A stretch of 64,000 nucleotides of DNA. Source: Pseudopithomyces maydicus (taxonomy: Eukaryota; Ascomycota; Dothideomycetes; Pleosporales; Didymosphaeriaceae). This document shows positions 35,304 to 47,450 of this stretch, piece after piece. A program made the position numbers and the translations under genes. The stretch covers positions 868,001-932,000 of the forward strand of contig JANTUC010000001.1 in assembly GCA_026873275.1 (NCBI GenBank), given 5' to 3'. The number at the start of each line of letters is the position of its first letter. Positions within the stretch are counted from its first letter, which is position 1. The notes under the pieces were generated by a model. It was not told where the DNA came from and made no database searches. It was given only the letters and a program-made list of their open reading frames with translations.

Positions 35304-37796
35304 TCATCGTCGAGCAGCCAACCATTCATTCGCCTCCGCCCACTGCTTTTTCTCCGACTCTGACACAGCACTGCCAGAGTTCTTAACACCATCGTAAATC
35401 GCGTCCCATAATTCATTCGCCATCTGAAGATCCCCAACGAGATCCAATGCTTGGGGAAAGTATCGAGTCGCAGCAGTCTCACGTACACGCTCCTTGGTCT
35501 CGGTCGCTGTAGGGTCATTATCCGTGTATAGCTCGTCAAGGTATGATTTGACTGCAATACTGAGGGCGCAGTTGTTTGGCAGAAGAAAGGGAAGCCTGTC
35601 TTTGTTAGCAGAATAACCCATGTTGGAGCGGATCGTCGACTCACTTCATGGCGATTTCGGAAAGATTTGTGAGATCGCGTTGGGCGAAGGCGCCCATGAA
35701 CATATGTGTTGCAGCCACTTCTACAAGGTCGCGTAGTGTTTGTCGGACAATATTGATTATAGAACCGTAGCCGAGGAGGTGCTGGCTCAGAGGACCAGTA
35801 AACCCTATGGCCTTGTGTTGGAGGTTCGCCAATCCTGCTACCCTCGAGACGAGCAAATTGAACTGCTTATCCTTCTCTACACTTGCTGTTAGCTTTGATC
35901 ATTGCCAATTGTTGAAACTAAAGTCGTACCTTGACCGCGCATAGGAGCGCCATTATAAGGGAACATGCTTAGATCCCAATTGAGAACGCCCAGCCGAATG
36001 AGCTCTATCGCGACGAGCGCTGCCTCTTCTAGTTCTGATTTTCCCTTCAAGGCAGTGATAGCTGACTTCAGCACCTTGCCCCAAGCGGTCAGGTTGTGGT
36101 TGTTATCTACGTACTCCCGCAGGGCAAGGAAACGCCAAATGGAATTATACAAGATCTCATCAGTCGTGCTCAGCGGCTATGAAAGTCAGTACATAACCAA
36201 TCCGCATTAAAGTAAGCTTACGTTGTTGATATCCTTCTTAGACGTGGATTTTGTAACAAAATCGGAGTCTTGGAGAGCGAGGACGGCGCAACCAAGACGG
36301 CCAGCCGGCTGGTTACATTAGCGAGATCGTGGACAAGAATTCGGCTACTGCATACCTGATACTTTGCTATAGCATCCTTGAAAGTGGCTTCTTTGACGTT
36401 CCAAGTGTCGACACTCTTGCGCCATTCAGGCAGGCCGTTCATGCTGATCTTGGTGACTTGGTGCTTTCCTGTCTGATCCACGCTGAACCAACATTTTAGA
36501 TCGATATCCTTGTGCTGATACCAGTTGTGAAGCGACGAGGATAACAAATTGATGGCCGTAGTGCGAAGCGGAGTGAGCTTGTTGCTAACCAACTCTTGAT
36601 AGGTCTTCCCGTCACCGCCATCAATTGGGGGTGCCTCTACAATCTCACTCGCCGCGCGCCAATTAAGAACGCGCGAGTTTATAAGCCCCCTCGACATGTA
36701 GTAGAATACCTCATCCGGTAGTCGCTGGCCGATAAACTCATAAGAGTCATTGGGAAGCTGACTCTCGAGCATGGGTTGGATCTTGCCCTCGGATGTAAGA
36801 ATAGGATGATGTTTCACAGCCAGGCGAGCCTTGCGGTACCTATCCACATAATTGGTTCGCTGGAATATGGGATCATCGCGATTGTTCATAACAACGGCGT
36901 GGCCTGTTCTACCCTGGCTCATGATGAGTTCGATAGCGCCGCTCAGTTTTGAAGCCTTGTTCCGATTGGGTGCATCCAAGTTGGGTAGTGTAGGTAGGAA
37001 GTGGGTTCCCGCGAGCATGCATGCATCAACAAAGGTGTCGTCAGTGATGTCGGCGTTGGCGACGTATTTCCGCAGGTCAGCAACACATCGGCCGCGCTTG
37101 ATCGACTTGAACACGCCATCTTCGAGATCCCAAGAGGTTATGACCTTGTCGCAATCGAACAGCAGGATTTCGGACGATCCAGAGATGGCTTGGACCTTGT
37201 TCTCCTTTTCAAGGTACGAAAGCTGCTTGAATTGAGCGAGTGGATGGCACCAAAAGCAAAGAGATACTAACCTGAGCCCAGGCGCTGTACGGTGCGACCA
37301 GAAAGGCGATGTTCTTCTGAGTCAATATAGACTGGAGTGCTCGGAAGAGGTCCTCCGGGGTGACGTATGCTAGACGCAATCAGCTGCTACGGATCGGCAC
37401 ATGGATTGAGAAAGATGTACGTGACTCTCCAAATCTTTGCACCGACTCCTCGGCCTTGTGACTGTCGTACAGGCGCCATGCGTCCAAGTTGACTGCGGCA
37501 GCAGCCTGTCTCGCGTGGAAGGGGTCTTCCTGCCTCGTGATATCAAGTCCGCTGAAGACAAAGAAAGGCTCAATCTCCAGCTGGGCAAACTTGTTCAGAT
37601 CCTCCTCTATGTGCTGCCAGAAGCCCAGCGGCAGACCGCCCAAGGCAGGTACGAGGGGTTCCGAAACGCGGGGGCGATTGAGCAGGCGGTGGTCAAGGTA
37701 GTGGGCGGCTTCGATTCCGACACGGGCGCCTTTCAGCTCTTCGAGGACAGAGGCCTCGCCGATTGTGTTATGCCATGTGTGGAAATCGCGAATCAT
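35304..37796 (-). CDS. MKT1: Post-transcriptional regulator Mkt1 (XPG-fold), 7 exons
   Basis: Exons are 37796-37421, 37369-37272, 37222-36356, 36308-36222, 36176-35930, 35885-35645 and 35595-35304, giving 735 residues. The N-terminus carries the XPG-nuclease-like fold: GARVGIEAAHYLDHRLL, then IEPFFVFSGLD and the internal segment LLFDCDKVITSWD. The C-terminal MKT1 domain is recognisable at TAWGKVLKSAITALKG and at the helical end (NELWDAIYDGVKNSG). Mkt1 works with Pbp1 on mRNAs in the cytoplasm, for example nuclear-encoded mitochondrial messages. Intron 2 ends in AAGCAG, giving two acceptors 3 bases apart (one Gln more or less). It is divergent from the 2OG oxygenase gene. Function is from family knowledge; nuclease activity is doubtful in the family. 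Confidence 0.9.
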
Positions 37797-38368
37797 GTTG
37801 TGCGGTTGCGGAGGGGGGCGGCGTTTGCGTCAATGTGCGCGGGATAATCAGGCGGAGAGCCGCGCACAGAGGAGTGGAGGAGGAGTTGGGCGTGGTTGGG
37901 CGTGGTTGGCGTGCTCCGAGTGCAGATTCTGCAAAATTACGAGGGCGCGAGGATTGGGGGTTCTTGCAGGGCTGGAGTGAATTTGTTGGAGACCCTGGCG
38001 TGGGAGCTCCAAACATTCGAGAGCTCACTCCGCCTGGACCGTGCGTGCGAGCTAGCCGGAAACGCTCAGGTACCGACGTACCCCTCCATTGGCCAGCATG
38101 TCTACACAGGAAGGATCGGGAAGTGCAAACCTTGGAACGCAGTTTGTAGACCAAAACCAATATACACAGGGGGAATAAAGCAGTTCTTCAAGTGGTCGTT
38201 CGCGATCCCGTCTTGCTCTTGCGCCCCCCTCGGAAGAGAGCCACCATGTACCCATCGCCCGCACGCTTCGTCTTATCTCTGTGACACCCACCACAGCATC
38301 CAATTACCACTACCACATCCAATCTCACAAGCCCAAAGCCCAAGACTCAAAGTAATCGGACCATCAAG
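37797..38368. promoter_or_regulatory. Divergent promoter of MKT1 and 2OG oxygenase
   Basis: About 570 bp, GC-rich on the MKT1 side and with CA/CCA-rich sequence just before 38369. Long open frames here reflect GC content and have no motif. Confidence 0.5.
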
Positions 38369-39470
38369 ATGGGCTCAGACACAAACAATGCCGACATCCC
38401 CATCATCGACATATCCAATCCGTCCCCTGAAGTAGCACGCCAAGTTCTCCATGCTGCCTCCACCCACGGCTTCCTCTTTATACAGAACGACGGCACCATA
38501 CTCCCGATCCAACATGTCAACAACATGTTCCATCTCGTAGGCCAACACAGTCTGCCCTCCGCTCCCCCTTCCCTCTAACAGCGTAGCCCAGTCCGCTCAG
38601 TTCTTCCACCAGCCCGAGTCCCAAAAGTCCACCCACGCCATCCACACCGCCGCCGCAGGAGGCATAAATCGCGGCTGGGTGACCATGGCCGGTGAAGCTC
38701 TCGATCCCTCTGTGCCTGGCGACCCCAAGGAAGCCTTCAACATCGCCCCACCACAGCCTCACCTCCAGCCACTACCCGCCCCATTGTCCTCGTCAGCTAC
38801 TGAAATCCGCACCTTTTTGGATGCTTGCCATGCAATCTGCACGCGCATTCTTACCCTGCTCGGCTCAGCGCTGCAGATCCCTGCCTCGGAGGGTGGCGAG
38901 AAGTGGTTCTCAGATCGTCACCATGAGTCGAGGGGCAAGAGCGGGACCATCTTCCGCATGCTCTATTACCCCGAGAGCAAAGAAGGGAAAAGCGAACATG
39001 TGCAATCGATCCGCGCAGGTGCGCACTCCGATTACGGTAGTATCACCTTGTTGTTTCGCTTGCCCGGGCAGCCTGGCCTAGAGATTCTCACTGCAGACCA
39101 GACTTGGGCCCCTGTACCGGTGAACCCACCGAATCCAGCCGCCACCTCGGATGAGCCACCAATTCTTGTGAATATCGGCGACTTGCTGAGTTTCTGGACC
39201 AACGGCATGTTGAAAAGCACAGTGCACAGGGTGACGTTCAGTGGCGGCGAAGAGCGGTACAGCATGGCCTACTTCTGTCATCCGTTGGATCATGTAAAGC
39301 TGGAAGCTGTGCCGAGTAAAGTCATCCAAGAGTTTGGTGACAAGGGCATATTAGAGCTAGAAAGCCAGAAGGAAAGATTGGGGCTGAGCGGAGGCGCACA
39401 AGAACGTGTATTGACGGCGAAGGAACACTTGGATCGGAGGTTGAAAGTCACCTATGGGCTCAAAGATTAA
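38369..39470 (+). CDS. 2-oxoglutarate/Fe(II) oxygenase, isopenicillin N synthase-like (2 exons)
   Basis: Exons 38369-38536 and 38592-39470 give 348 residues. The intron runs from GTAGGC to GCCCAG; the acceptor at 38591 was chosen because it joins NMFHL-SAQFFHQPESQK in frame, matching the family's helix. The DIOX_N start IPIIDISNPSPE and NRGW motif are present. Iron ligands are HSD (about His201, Asp203) and the distal His of STVHRV (about His268), and 2-oxoglutarate binding is by the Arg of ERYSMAYF. Fungal relatives include gibberellin- and thymine-dioxygenase-like and toxin-pathway enzymes; substrate cannot be told from sequence. No secondary-metabolite backbone gene lies in this window. 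It is convergent with the BRCT gene, 204 bp apart. Confidence 0.9.
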
Positions 39471-39674
39471 CAGAGACTGGCAAGCACGCCAGATTAGTAT
39501 ATTGATACTGAATACATGAACGACAAGTGTGGGATCCCATGATCCGCGAAGCGAATTAGCACATTTAAACGCCTCGCTATGCATTGGACGTGAACGCATT
39601 TGCCATGTCTCGTATCATATGAGAAAAGCAGTCGCGCTTTACACAACATATGAACATTATCTTCGTGATTATTA

Positions 39675-42399
39675 TCATCCCCTTCTCTTCCTTGTCGATC
39701 TACTCATGCCTAGCACGGTCTCGCTCACAGCATCTCTGACTACCTTCGTTTCCTGAATCGTAGTCGACTCAGACATGACGTTTCCTCCGATCGCCCGTAT
39801 CATCTTCTCTCTTGCCCTCTGTGCACCGGGGAGTCCCATCCAAGCTGCTGACTGGGCTCCGGAGGCTTGAATGCCTGCAATATATTGTCGTCATGGTCGC
39901 CCATTTCCTCTTCTTCCACTACCTTTGCTGTCGAAGACTGTCGAGATGGCGCTTCATCCGCGGCAGTGGATGTATTGGAACGCGTCGACTGTGCGCGGCC
40001 TAGTGGCCGACGCCTCCGCCGACCTTTTTCTTCCTCTTTATCCATAGGAACAGATGTCTTCCGGGAGGCGAGGAGCTTCGACATGATGTCCGAGTAGTCT
40101 TTCTCTGGAGGTGGTGGATTTGGTTCATTGACTGGTACCTCGGCCGATGGTGCTGCGTCTGCCGGGATTCCAAGATTTGGGGAAGGCTGTCGCACGTGGC
40201 TCTGGGGCGGTAGTGCTGGTGCAACTTCCAAAACAGCATCGATGGAAATTCCTCGCGATAGGCTTGATTTCATGTTTTGACGCGCGGCTGCATTGATAGA
40301 TGGTTTACGTGGCGAATTCACTCCAGGATCTACATCTTGTAGAGGCAGGGACTCCCCTCCATCATTCACACCTGTAAGCTGCGCATCTTGTTGGAGCTCG
40401 AGGTTAGAGTCGTTGTTTAAGGTTGGAGGACTTGTCGAGCCAGTGGTTGAAGGAGTAAGATGGTCCGATCTTGATAGTTCCAGCGCTCCCGAACGTTGTG
40501 GAGCGTCAAAGGTAGGCCTTGGCTTTTTTGTGTGCTTCTGAGCTCTGGGGCCAACTGCTTTCGTGAGTGATGCCGTAGGCATCTCCCGAGATGACTCGTC
40601 AGACGTCTTTCTGGAATTCTGTGATTCCAACCTGGTATTGTTAAGTAGATATTCATTGTATGGCTGAACCTGGCCACTTTTAACACAATCCCATAGCCAA
40701 TTCGCATATACAACAGGTATGCCTTTCTCAGTGGCGTACTTGAGCTTCTCAGTATTCGGTTTACGATTGTGAGAAATCAAGACCGATATCTTTGCTGATA
40801 GTATCTCATCATATGTGGCCCCTATCTGTACTTAGTAATTGATGCAATTGACTCGAAATTCTGAACGCCTACCAAACAAAGCTATTGCCTTTGTAACATG
40901 TAGCAATTCAATACCCGCAAAACCAGTGGAGTTGATCGTGAGACCCTCGAATCCTGTCTGACGTTAGCGTAATGGATACGCAATCAGCAACGGAATCCAC
41001 ATACCGCTAATTCTGAGTTTATCGAAAGGCTTGCATAGAACGTAGTCTGTGGGGTCCACTAGGCGTTTCCCGTGGAGACAGCGCTCGACCCACCAGTTGG
41101 TCACTAATGTCATATTCCCGGCAGCTTCCGGCAGCGTGGCGAGGTCAAGTTGGATATCATGGGGAACCAACAAGAAGCCTTTTCCGAGCTCATCCGCGGG
41201 GAATCCATCCAGATCCCCAGCGTCACACACCACTTCTGCGCCGTTGCTGTCTAGATGCTCTCGCAAGATGTTGGTCTAATTATGAGTAAGCACTGCTCAC
41301 GGGTGCACCCAACGCATGCGCAATTACTCACCTTGTTCTTATCAAAGCCGCGTATGCAAATCACACGAGCTCCGAATATTCCGTCATGGTCGTCCGAAAA
41401 GGGTCCACGAACGCGCGATGCAGGGTCTTGTTGTGGTGGTATCTCAACGCGTGATTCAGCAGCTATCGTTGGGGGCTCCTGCTCGAGAAGCGACTCTGTT
41501 CGACCGACGTCATCCTCAGTCCAGTCATTCTCCTCGTCGGCTTTCTTCTCTAAGCCTCCGGCGGTAATTCCGGCCCACAGGGCCTCAGTTTGACCATTGA
41601 GCCGAGTGCTTGCAGAGCGACGTAGTTTCCGGCGCAAAGGATTGAGGATGTCCTTCGGCTGCTCAGCGGCCCGCATGCGCTTTCCGAGCGTGGGTGATGT
41701 GTCCCGACGTCGATCCCACGCTCCTATGCCACGATCCTCAACTGCCATGGTGGGATGAAAATAGGCTTCGTCCAAAGCCATTCGGCGTTCAAGACTCTGT
41801 TCCAACCATTCCCATGTCACAATCTTTATGCGCCAATTGACGGCGTGGTCGTACTTGCTACCGGATGGCTTAGCCGCAATAAGGTGGGTGACAGCTTTAG
41901 TCAAGTCGCCATGGTATTCTGCACCGTTACTCATGACGGATTCCTGTATGTATTTCCTTTGTTCCGCTATAGCCGGTCAGCATGGAACACCCTAATTGAC
42001 ACAAGCACATACGGTTGTCAAAGCCGGTGAGGCATATCTTGAGGCCGTAGAAGGTCGGCAGGCTCCAGTGCTGCTCTAGCTCCAGCACATTTACATCATC
42101 GCCTTCCATCCAGACCTTCTGTAGCGCGTGTATCCATTCCGGCAATAACACCTTGACATCCTCGCGTGCTTTCGCCACGTATCGATATTTGGCGCTATTC
42201 GTGCTGCCGACTATCAGATGGGTAACGTCTGATGTGAGGTCCAATTTGACCTGTGCGCCCATCTGCGCGCCGATGACAGAGAGTTCTGTCTGTTGTGGTG
42301 CGTTAGCGATGATGATCTGGAAAAAGGACGGGGCGAAAGGCGTACGCGCTGCTCGGGGGCTACGGAGGTAAAGCAGAGTATGGCCCCTGCGAGGGGCAT
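39675..42399 (-). CDS. Multi-BRCT replication/checkpoint protein, Dpb11/Rad4/TopBP1-like (one apparent frameshift)
   Basis: Exons are 42399-42346, 42289-42013, 41966-41332, 41275-41005, 40953-40873 and 40821-39675; about 821 residues with one base restored. BRCT repeats: the first starts MPLAGAILCFTS and has DLTSDVTHLIVG and LLPEWIHAL; the second starts YGLKICLTGFDN with AVTHLIAAKPSG and VTWEWLEQSL; the third starts ARVICIRGFDKNK and has LVTNWWVERC; the fourth has GLTINSTGF, ISVLISHNRKPNTEKLKYA and VYANWLWDCV. The C-terminal third is disordered and basic. The final stretch (AQRAREKMIRAIGG, ending STRKRRG) is one frame off after a four-base C run at 39831-39828. The protein acts in replication initiation and ATR-type checkpoint signalling in the nucleus, by family knowledge. 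It is divergent from the arrestin gene. Confidence 0.9.
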
Positions 42400-44331
42400 C
42401 TGGCTAGTTCCTGTATATACTGTAAGCTGGAGTCGAAGTTTTGGTGCACGACGAAGCTGGGGGAACGCCGTCGACAAGACTGACAGCCATCGTGCATGGC
42501 CGACACAGGTGGCGGCACGGCAGACACTCTGGTTCCGTCTCGAGCGAGCGAGCGAGGATGCTTGCGGTCGGGGTTGCGTACCATATGCCCCGGTGGTTGT
42601 GCTCATCGTGGTAAGAGATGCATGTGACGGCTGCGGTCGCGCGTCGGGCTGTGTGGGTAAGTCTCGTCGCGTCGCCGGCCAAGAGACACGCGTGGCGCGT
42701 TGCGGGGGAGGGTCACGTGAGCACTAGCGATCCATAGATTTAAGCTTAAATTGCAGCGGTGGCAGGAGCGGAGCGGAGCAAGGCAATGGCGCATCGGGCG
42801 AAATGCTGATCTGGGGATGCCTGTCCGCCACACGCATCGCCATGCATCTGTTCGTAAAGGGGCTTCTGATTCCATGACGCACAGGACGCAGCAAGACGAG
42901 TGGTCGACGGGGCGCAAGGGCACTTGGACTGAATTTTTCGCGGTCACCCAGGGCGATGACAAAGAAGCACGTCGCCGAGTTCCCGCTGTCGATCTCCACA
43001 CGAGCAGTTGCGCGGCCAGACATGGGGCAGCCTATTCGAGATCCCCAGGTCGTCGATCCATTCCGGCATTGGATTCTGCATGGCCCAAGGCGGCATCACA
43101 GCAGCCGGGAACCCATGCGGTGATTTGCTCTTGCTCGCAGCCCACGCCCTAGTCGGACCGGCCCAGCGCCTGACAGCCCAAACCGACTGGGCTGCAGGTG
43201 CAGAATCAAGAAAGACACCGCATGACCCGTGCTTGGTGGTGTGGTGTGGCTGCAACGCACTCCTGAGCCCTGGCAGGCTGGGCATCGCGGGCAGCGGCGG
43301 GGGCGCTGGCCAGTGGGACGTGGTCGCGCTGCAGGCTGCCCGGCGTGGCTCAGTCAGGCGGCTTCGTCAGCCAGGGCTGGCCAGGACGAGCGAGTCCACA
43401 GGCAGCTGGCGTCTGGTGTCTGGTGTTTTCGCCTAGGAATTCTTTCCATGGCCCTGCACAGGCGAGCAACGAGCCGAGTCCTCCGGCGCTCGGCCGCTAA
43501 GCGGCCTGCGGAGACATGCGTGCGCTCGCCTTGAAATCTCAAATTGTGACGTAGCCATGCCATCCGGCCCTTCCTTCCAGCACCGTCTGACGCTTAGAAG
43601 AGACCACCATGCCTGCGTCCGCGGTCTCCCAGCGACTGTTGTCAGTATTATCATTCAGTCTAGCCACCCCGGTGCTGCCGCAATCTGACGACGCGATTCG
43701 AAAAGATCCGCTGTCCCTGCCAATCCATGCCTCGCTGTTAGCTGCAACCCCACACCGCGTCATCTGAAGCCCTGCGCATCGACGACTTGTGCCCTGGTCC
43801 GAAGCCTTTTCCAACGGCCCAGTTTCCGCCTCCCTTTAATTGCAGCGCCCCTGTTATCTTGTGTGCCTCCCGATCCAGATGCTCTTCGGTCGCCAGCACA
43901 CCACTTATCCCAGCACTTACCCGCACACTTCCGCACCATCGCTGACCGCTGCATCCACACCCGCCCCATATACAACCGACCCTGCCATGCCTACGGCTCT
44001 GCCCTGAAAAAAAAAGTAAACTACTTCGACGTGAGTCCCTGTCTCATTTTGTTTAGGTCCCTTTGTTGTTCCGCAAGGACTGCAACCCTTTCCCAAAACA
44101 TCCACCTCAACCAGGACATGGCATTGCAACCGTAGCCAGGAAGTCCTTTGTACACCGCTCTCCACCCCGATGACTTGTTGCACCAACCTTCAGTCAGCAC
44201 CGTCCACATATGCACCTGCTTTCCCTAATTTCTCCTTCTTCCGTTGCCCATAAATCTTCCATCGCGCCTTGCTTGATGTCCTACCTTGCCGTCCAACCCA
44301 TCCACGCCTGACGCTTGCTTACGCACTCGCC
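42400..44331. promoter_or_regulatory. Long GC-rich intergenic region between BRCT and arrestin genes
   Basis: Nearly 2 kb between divergent starts. Several overlapping GC-rich frames on both strands (for example 43008-43436) lack motifs, signal peptides or splice partners, and I treat them as chance. Near 43987 a short upstream frame (MPTALP then stop), an A9 run and a GTGAGT at 44031 suggest a spliced 5' leader for the arrestin gene. Confidence 0.45.
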
Positions 44332-46773
44332 ATGCCCACAGAATATCGGCCCGTGTACTCAGATCACGGCCAGCTCGGGTATATACCTGACCACCTCCAC
44401 GACCCGGAAAGCATACGACGTCGCATATTCCAGGGCCGCAATCGCAGACCTCACCGCATCCACATTGCACGCGTCGCACCCGACCCGTTACTCTTCAGAC
44501 GACAATCCACCAGCAAATCCTACATCTACGAAAAGCTGGCGGGCCCACGTGATAACGCCAAGCGTTTCCTCCGCTCTTTTATCGATTCGCATTTTGCGAA
44601 TCCTCCCCCACAAGCTGTTGTTGACGCTACCACTCCACGCTCGTCGACGAGCAGTGCGAGCACTCGCAACTCCTCTCCTCCCGAGAGCAGAAGGTGGTCT
44701 TCGATGACCGGCGAGATGAGGTCGACTCCAAGAAGCTCTGTTGGTGGTGCCCTTGGCGCTGTGGGTGGCCCCAGACCAGCACTGGTCGAGAGCCATCGCT
44801 CATCTGCAAGATCGTCGGTAAAGAACATGATGAGCAGTAGCGTGAAAACGCTTTCCGAAGACAAACCTCTGGCGAGCGGAAATGGCATCAGTGTTGGCGT
44901 TAGCCTCACCGAGCCTGTGCTTTTCCTTCAGGGTTTTGAACAGTCGAATACATCAGAGCGTAGCACTGCAATGCTCCGCGGTACCCTCAACCTCAAAGTC
45001 ACAAAAGCTTCAAAGATCAAGGCTATCACGCTAAAGTTCCGAGGGAAAGCCATTACAAAATGGCCTGAAGGTAAGCTCCTTTATCCTGACCCCGAGAACG
45101 GTTCTGATCGACGCAGGAATTCCCCCAAAAAGACCGAGTTCGAAGAAATTGACACCATCATGAGCCACACATGGCCTTTCTTCAATGCTCAGTTTCCAAC
45201 TGCTGAGGCGGGAACCGGCGCCGATTCCGTCGAAATTTCCAAAGGGACATCTTCCAATCTTGGCCGCTCGGCCAATTCACCCAGCGCTTCATCTATCAAT
45301 CTGACTACAAAGGAAGCGAAGCGGCTGTCTCTTCAGGTCAATCAGTCCCGAAGTTTTGGCAAGGGCGAATCACCTTCAGGCGGGCCTACCGTAGCACAGA
45401 AGGGGTACCGAAGTTTCAATCCCGGAACGTACATGTACAACTTCGAATTGCCATTGGACAGCCATCTGCCTGAAACCATCGATGTCGAATTGGGCTCTGT
45501 GAAGTACGAACTCGAGGCGGTTATTGAACGCGCTGGAGCTTTCCGAGCGAATCTGATCGGAACCAAGGAAGTGACGCTTATTCGTGCTCCAGCGGAAGGT
45601 TCACTGGAGCAGGTTGAACCGATCGCCATTAGCCGGAGCTGGGAGGACCAACTACATTACGACATTGTTATTTCCGGCAAATCATTCCCATTGGGTGCCC
45701 AAGTACCCATCGCATTCAAGCTGACCCCGCTTGCAAAAGTCCAATGTCACAGGATCAAGGTATTTGTCACGGAGAACGTCGAGTACTTCTGCTCCAACAA
45801 GCGTGTACATCGAATGGAGCCTGTCCGGAAAGTCCAACTGTTCGAAAAACGTGCAGATGGACCAGCCACTAGCACATTTCCCGGCAGCTCCATGCGAATC
45901 GTTTCAGGGGGTGGTGTTCCATACGACCAAAGAGCGGCTGCGTCTCGAGGGGAAGATGTCGATGTGCAGGATCCCACCAACCTTCTAGGAGATCTTTCTA
46001 CCGGGGACGTCAACGTTGGACCAACGGAGATGGAATTCAATGTCCAGCTGCCAAGCTGTCACAACATGAGAGAAAAGGACAAGTCGAGCAGGCTGCATTT
46101 CGACACCACCTACCAAAACATCCAGGTCCATCACTGGATCAAAATTGTGATGCGCCTCTCAAAACCCGACCAAAATGACCCCAACAAGAGACGCCATTTC
46201 GAGATCTCGATCGACTCACCTTTCCATATTCTATCCTGCCAGGCCACGCAGGCAAATATCGCTCTCCCGGCATATTCCTCTCCGGAACCTACTTCAGACC
46301 AACGGATGCCAGAGTGCGGGTGTCCCGGTGCCCCAATCCGTCGGTCGTCGCCTACATCTATCGTGCCGACTCTAGGCTCATTGGGACGCTCAAGGAACGG
46401 TTCAGAAGATGGCATTCCAAGCCCAGGGCTTGCACGACCGCAGGCTGCTCACATCGGCCCTACCGAGGGCCAGGTGCAGCGGCCAATGCATCTTCTCAGA
46501 GCACCGTCGTTCAACCCACCGCCTTTTGAAGAAGAAGAGCCGCCGCCACCACTGGAGACTCCACCGCCACTATACGAGACGATCGCGTCGCCTACGCACG
46601 GACTAGCGGACTACTTTGCGCGACTGTCAGCGTATGACGACGATAGCGAGGGCGAGTCAGGGAGCGGCAGCAGTGGCGGGCGGAGTCGAGTGGAGATTCC
46701 TCTCACGCCAGGGAGCCGCATCCACAGCCGGTCTTTAGATGAACGGCGTACCTGGCTTCCTGTTGGGCATTGA
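44332..46773 (+). CDS. Arrestin-related trafficking adaptor with PPxY motif
   Basis: Single exon, 813 residues from the ATG at 44332 (context CGCCATGC). An in-frame ATG at 44269 would add 21 residues and is less likely. The first 190 residues are basic and Ser-rich. The arrestin N domain begins near VSLTEPVLFLQGFE and LRGTLNLKVTKASKIKAITL, and has FEEIDTIMSHTWPFF. The C domain includes GSVKYELEAVIER, GAQVPIAFKLTPLAKV and HHWIKIVMRLSKP. A Pro-rich C-terminal tail holds PPPLYE, a PPxY ligand for Rsp5/Nedd4-type WW domains. Such adaptors recruit the ubiquitin ligase to plasma-membrane transporters to trigger endocytosis. Which of the fungal alpha-arrestins this is cannot be settled without alignment. 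The next gene downstream is a plasma-membrane antiporter, a client type for such adaptors. Confidence 0.88.
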   Translation: MPTEYRPVYSDHGQLGYIPDHLHDPESIRRRIFQGRNRRPHRIHIARVAPDPLLFRRQSTSKSYIYEKLAGPRDNAKRFLRSFIDSHFANPPPQAVVDATTPRSSTSSASTRNSSPPESRRWSSMTGEMRSTPRSSVGGALGAVGGPRPALVESHRSSARSSVKNMMSSSVKTLSEDKPLASGNGISVGVSLTEPVLFLQGFEQSNTSERSTAMLRGTLNLKVTKASKIKAITLKFRGKAITKWPEGKLLYPDPENGSDRRRNSPKKTEFEEIDTIMSHTWPFFNAQFPTAEAGTGADSVEISKGTSSNLGRSANSPSASSINLTTKEAKRLSLQVNQSRSFGKGESPSGGPTVAQKGYRSFNPGTYMYNFELPLDSHLPETIDVELGSVKYELEAVIERAGAFRANLIGTKEVTLIRAPAEGSLEQVEPIAISRSWEDQLHYDIVISGKSFPLGAQVPIAFKLTPLAKVQCHRIKVFVTENVEYFCSNKRVHRMEPVRKVQLFEKRADGPATSTFPGSSMRIVSGGGVPYDQRAAASRGEDVDVQDPTNLLGDLSTGDVNVGPTEMEFNVQLPSCHNMREKDKSSRLHFDTTYQNIQVHHWIKIVMRLSKPDQNDPNKRRHFEISIDSPFHILSCQATQANIALPAYSSPEPTSDQRMPECGCPGAPIRRSSPTSIVPTLGSLGRSRNGSEDGIPSPGLARPQAAHIGPTEGQVQRPMHLLRAPSFNPPPFEEEEPPPPLETPPPLYETIASPTHGLADYFARLSAYDDDSEGESGSGSSGGRSRVEIPLTPGSRIHSRSLDERRTWLPVGH

Positions 46774-47160
46774 GATGCAGCACAGGGCAACATTTTCATG
46801 ACGAAACGAAACGCAACGTGGAGAAGTGTCATCAGCATGGCTGCTTCGACGACTTACGCATCGCATACTGTTATTTTTTTTGTTTATAATTACGTGTTCA
46901 TCATTGGGGCATACGCGGTTGGGCAGCCACAGTCAGATTTTTGTTTTGTTTACTTTGTTTTGCATCCGGGATGGCCCTGGGGGCGTTTGGTGGGTATATC
47001 CCGGCACCATCATTGGCATTGATGTTGGGCTTTTGGGCTTTGGGATCTTTGGGTGGATCTTGACCGGAGGCATGGCGTTCGACAAGAGGAAATTTGGGCT
47101 GCATCTATTGTGCGCGCGATGCTGGGATGAGGAGGACGGGTTGGCAAGTAGCGCAACGTG

Positions 47161-47410
47161 CATTGATTGATTGTATATAGCGCATTGGAAATGTCGATAT
47201 GGAATCTTGGGGAAATTATCTAGGTATCATACCCGTATGGACTCTCTCCATCCACGTGCGCATGGCGGTTCCCTGGGTCTCAGGGTTTCCAAGGTGCATC
47301 GGTTGATTGTACATGTGTAGCGCATTGGAAATGTCGACATGGAATCTTGGTGAATTCAAGTATGCAGGTATCATACTCTCAACACGTGCACATGGTGGTT
47401 CCTTGATTCC
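47161..47410. repeat. Imperfect tandem duplication (two copies of about 115 bp)
   Basis: Copy 1 spans about 47161-47276 and copy 2 about 47297-47410. Both share GCGCATTGGAAATGTCGA, ATGGAATCTTGG, GGTATCATAC and a GTGC-CATGG-GGTTCC end, in the same order, with small indels and substitutions. The copies are old enough to have diverged. Confidence 0.75.
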
Positions 47411-47450
47411 CTGGTTCCCTGGTTCCCCTGCTGGTTCCCCTGGTCGAGGG
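47402..47450. repeat. CTGGTTCCC short tandem repeat
   Basis: Four units of CTGGTTCCC or close variants follow the second duplication copy. It is simple-sequence DNA without coding evidence. Confidence 0.65.

Noticed and set aside
42603..43814. Several open frames of 90-140 codons on both strands
   Set aside because: They overlap one another in GC-rich DNA between two divergent genes. They show no domain, signal peptide or splice partner.
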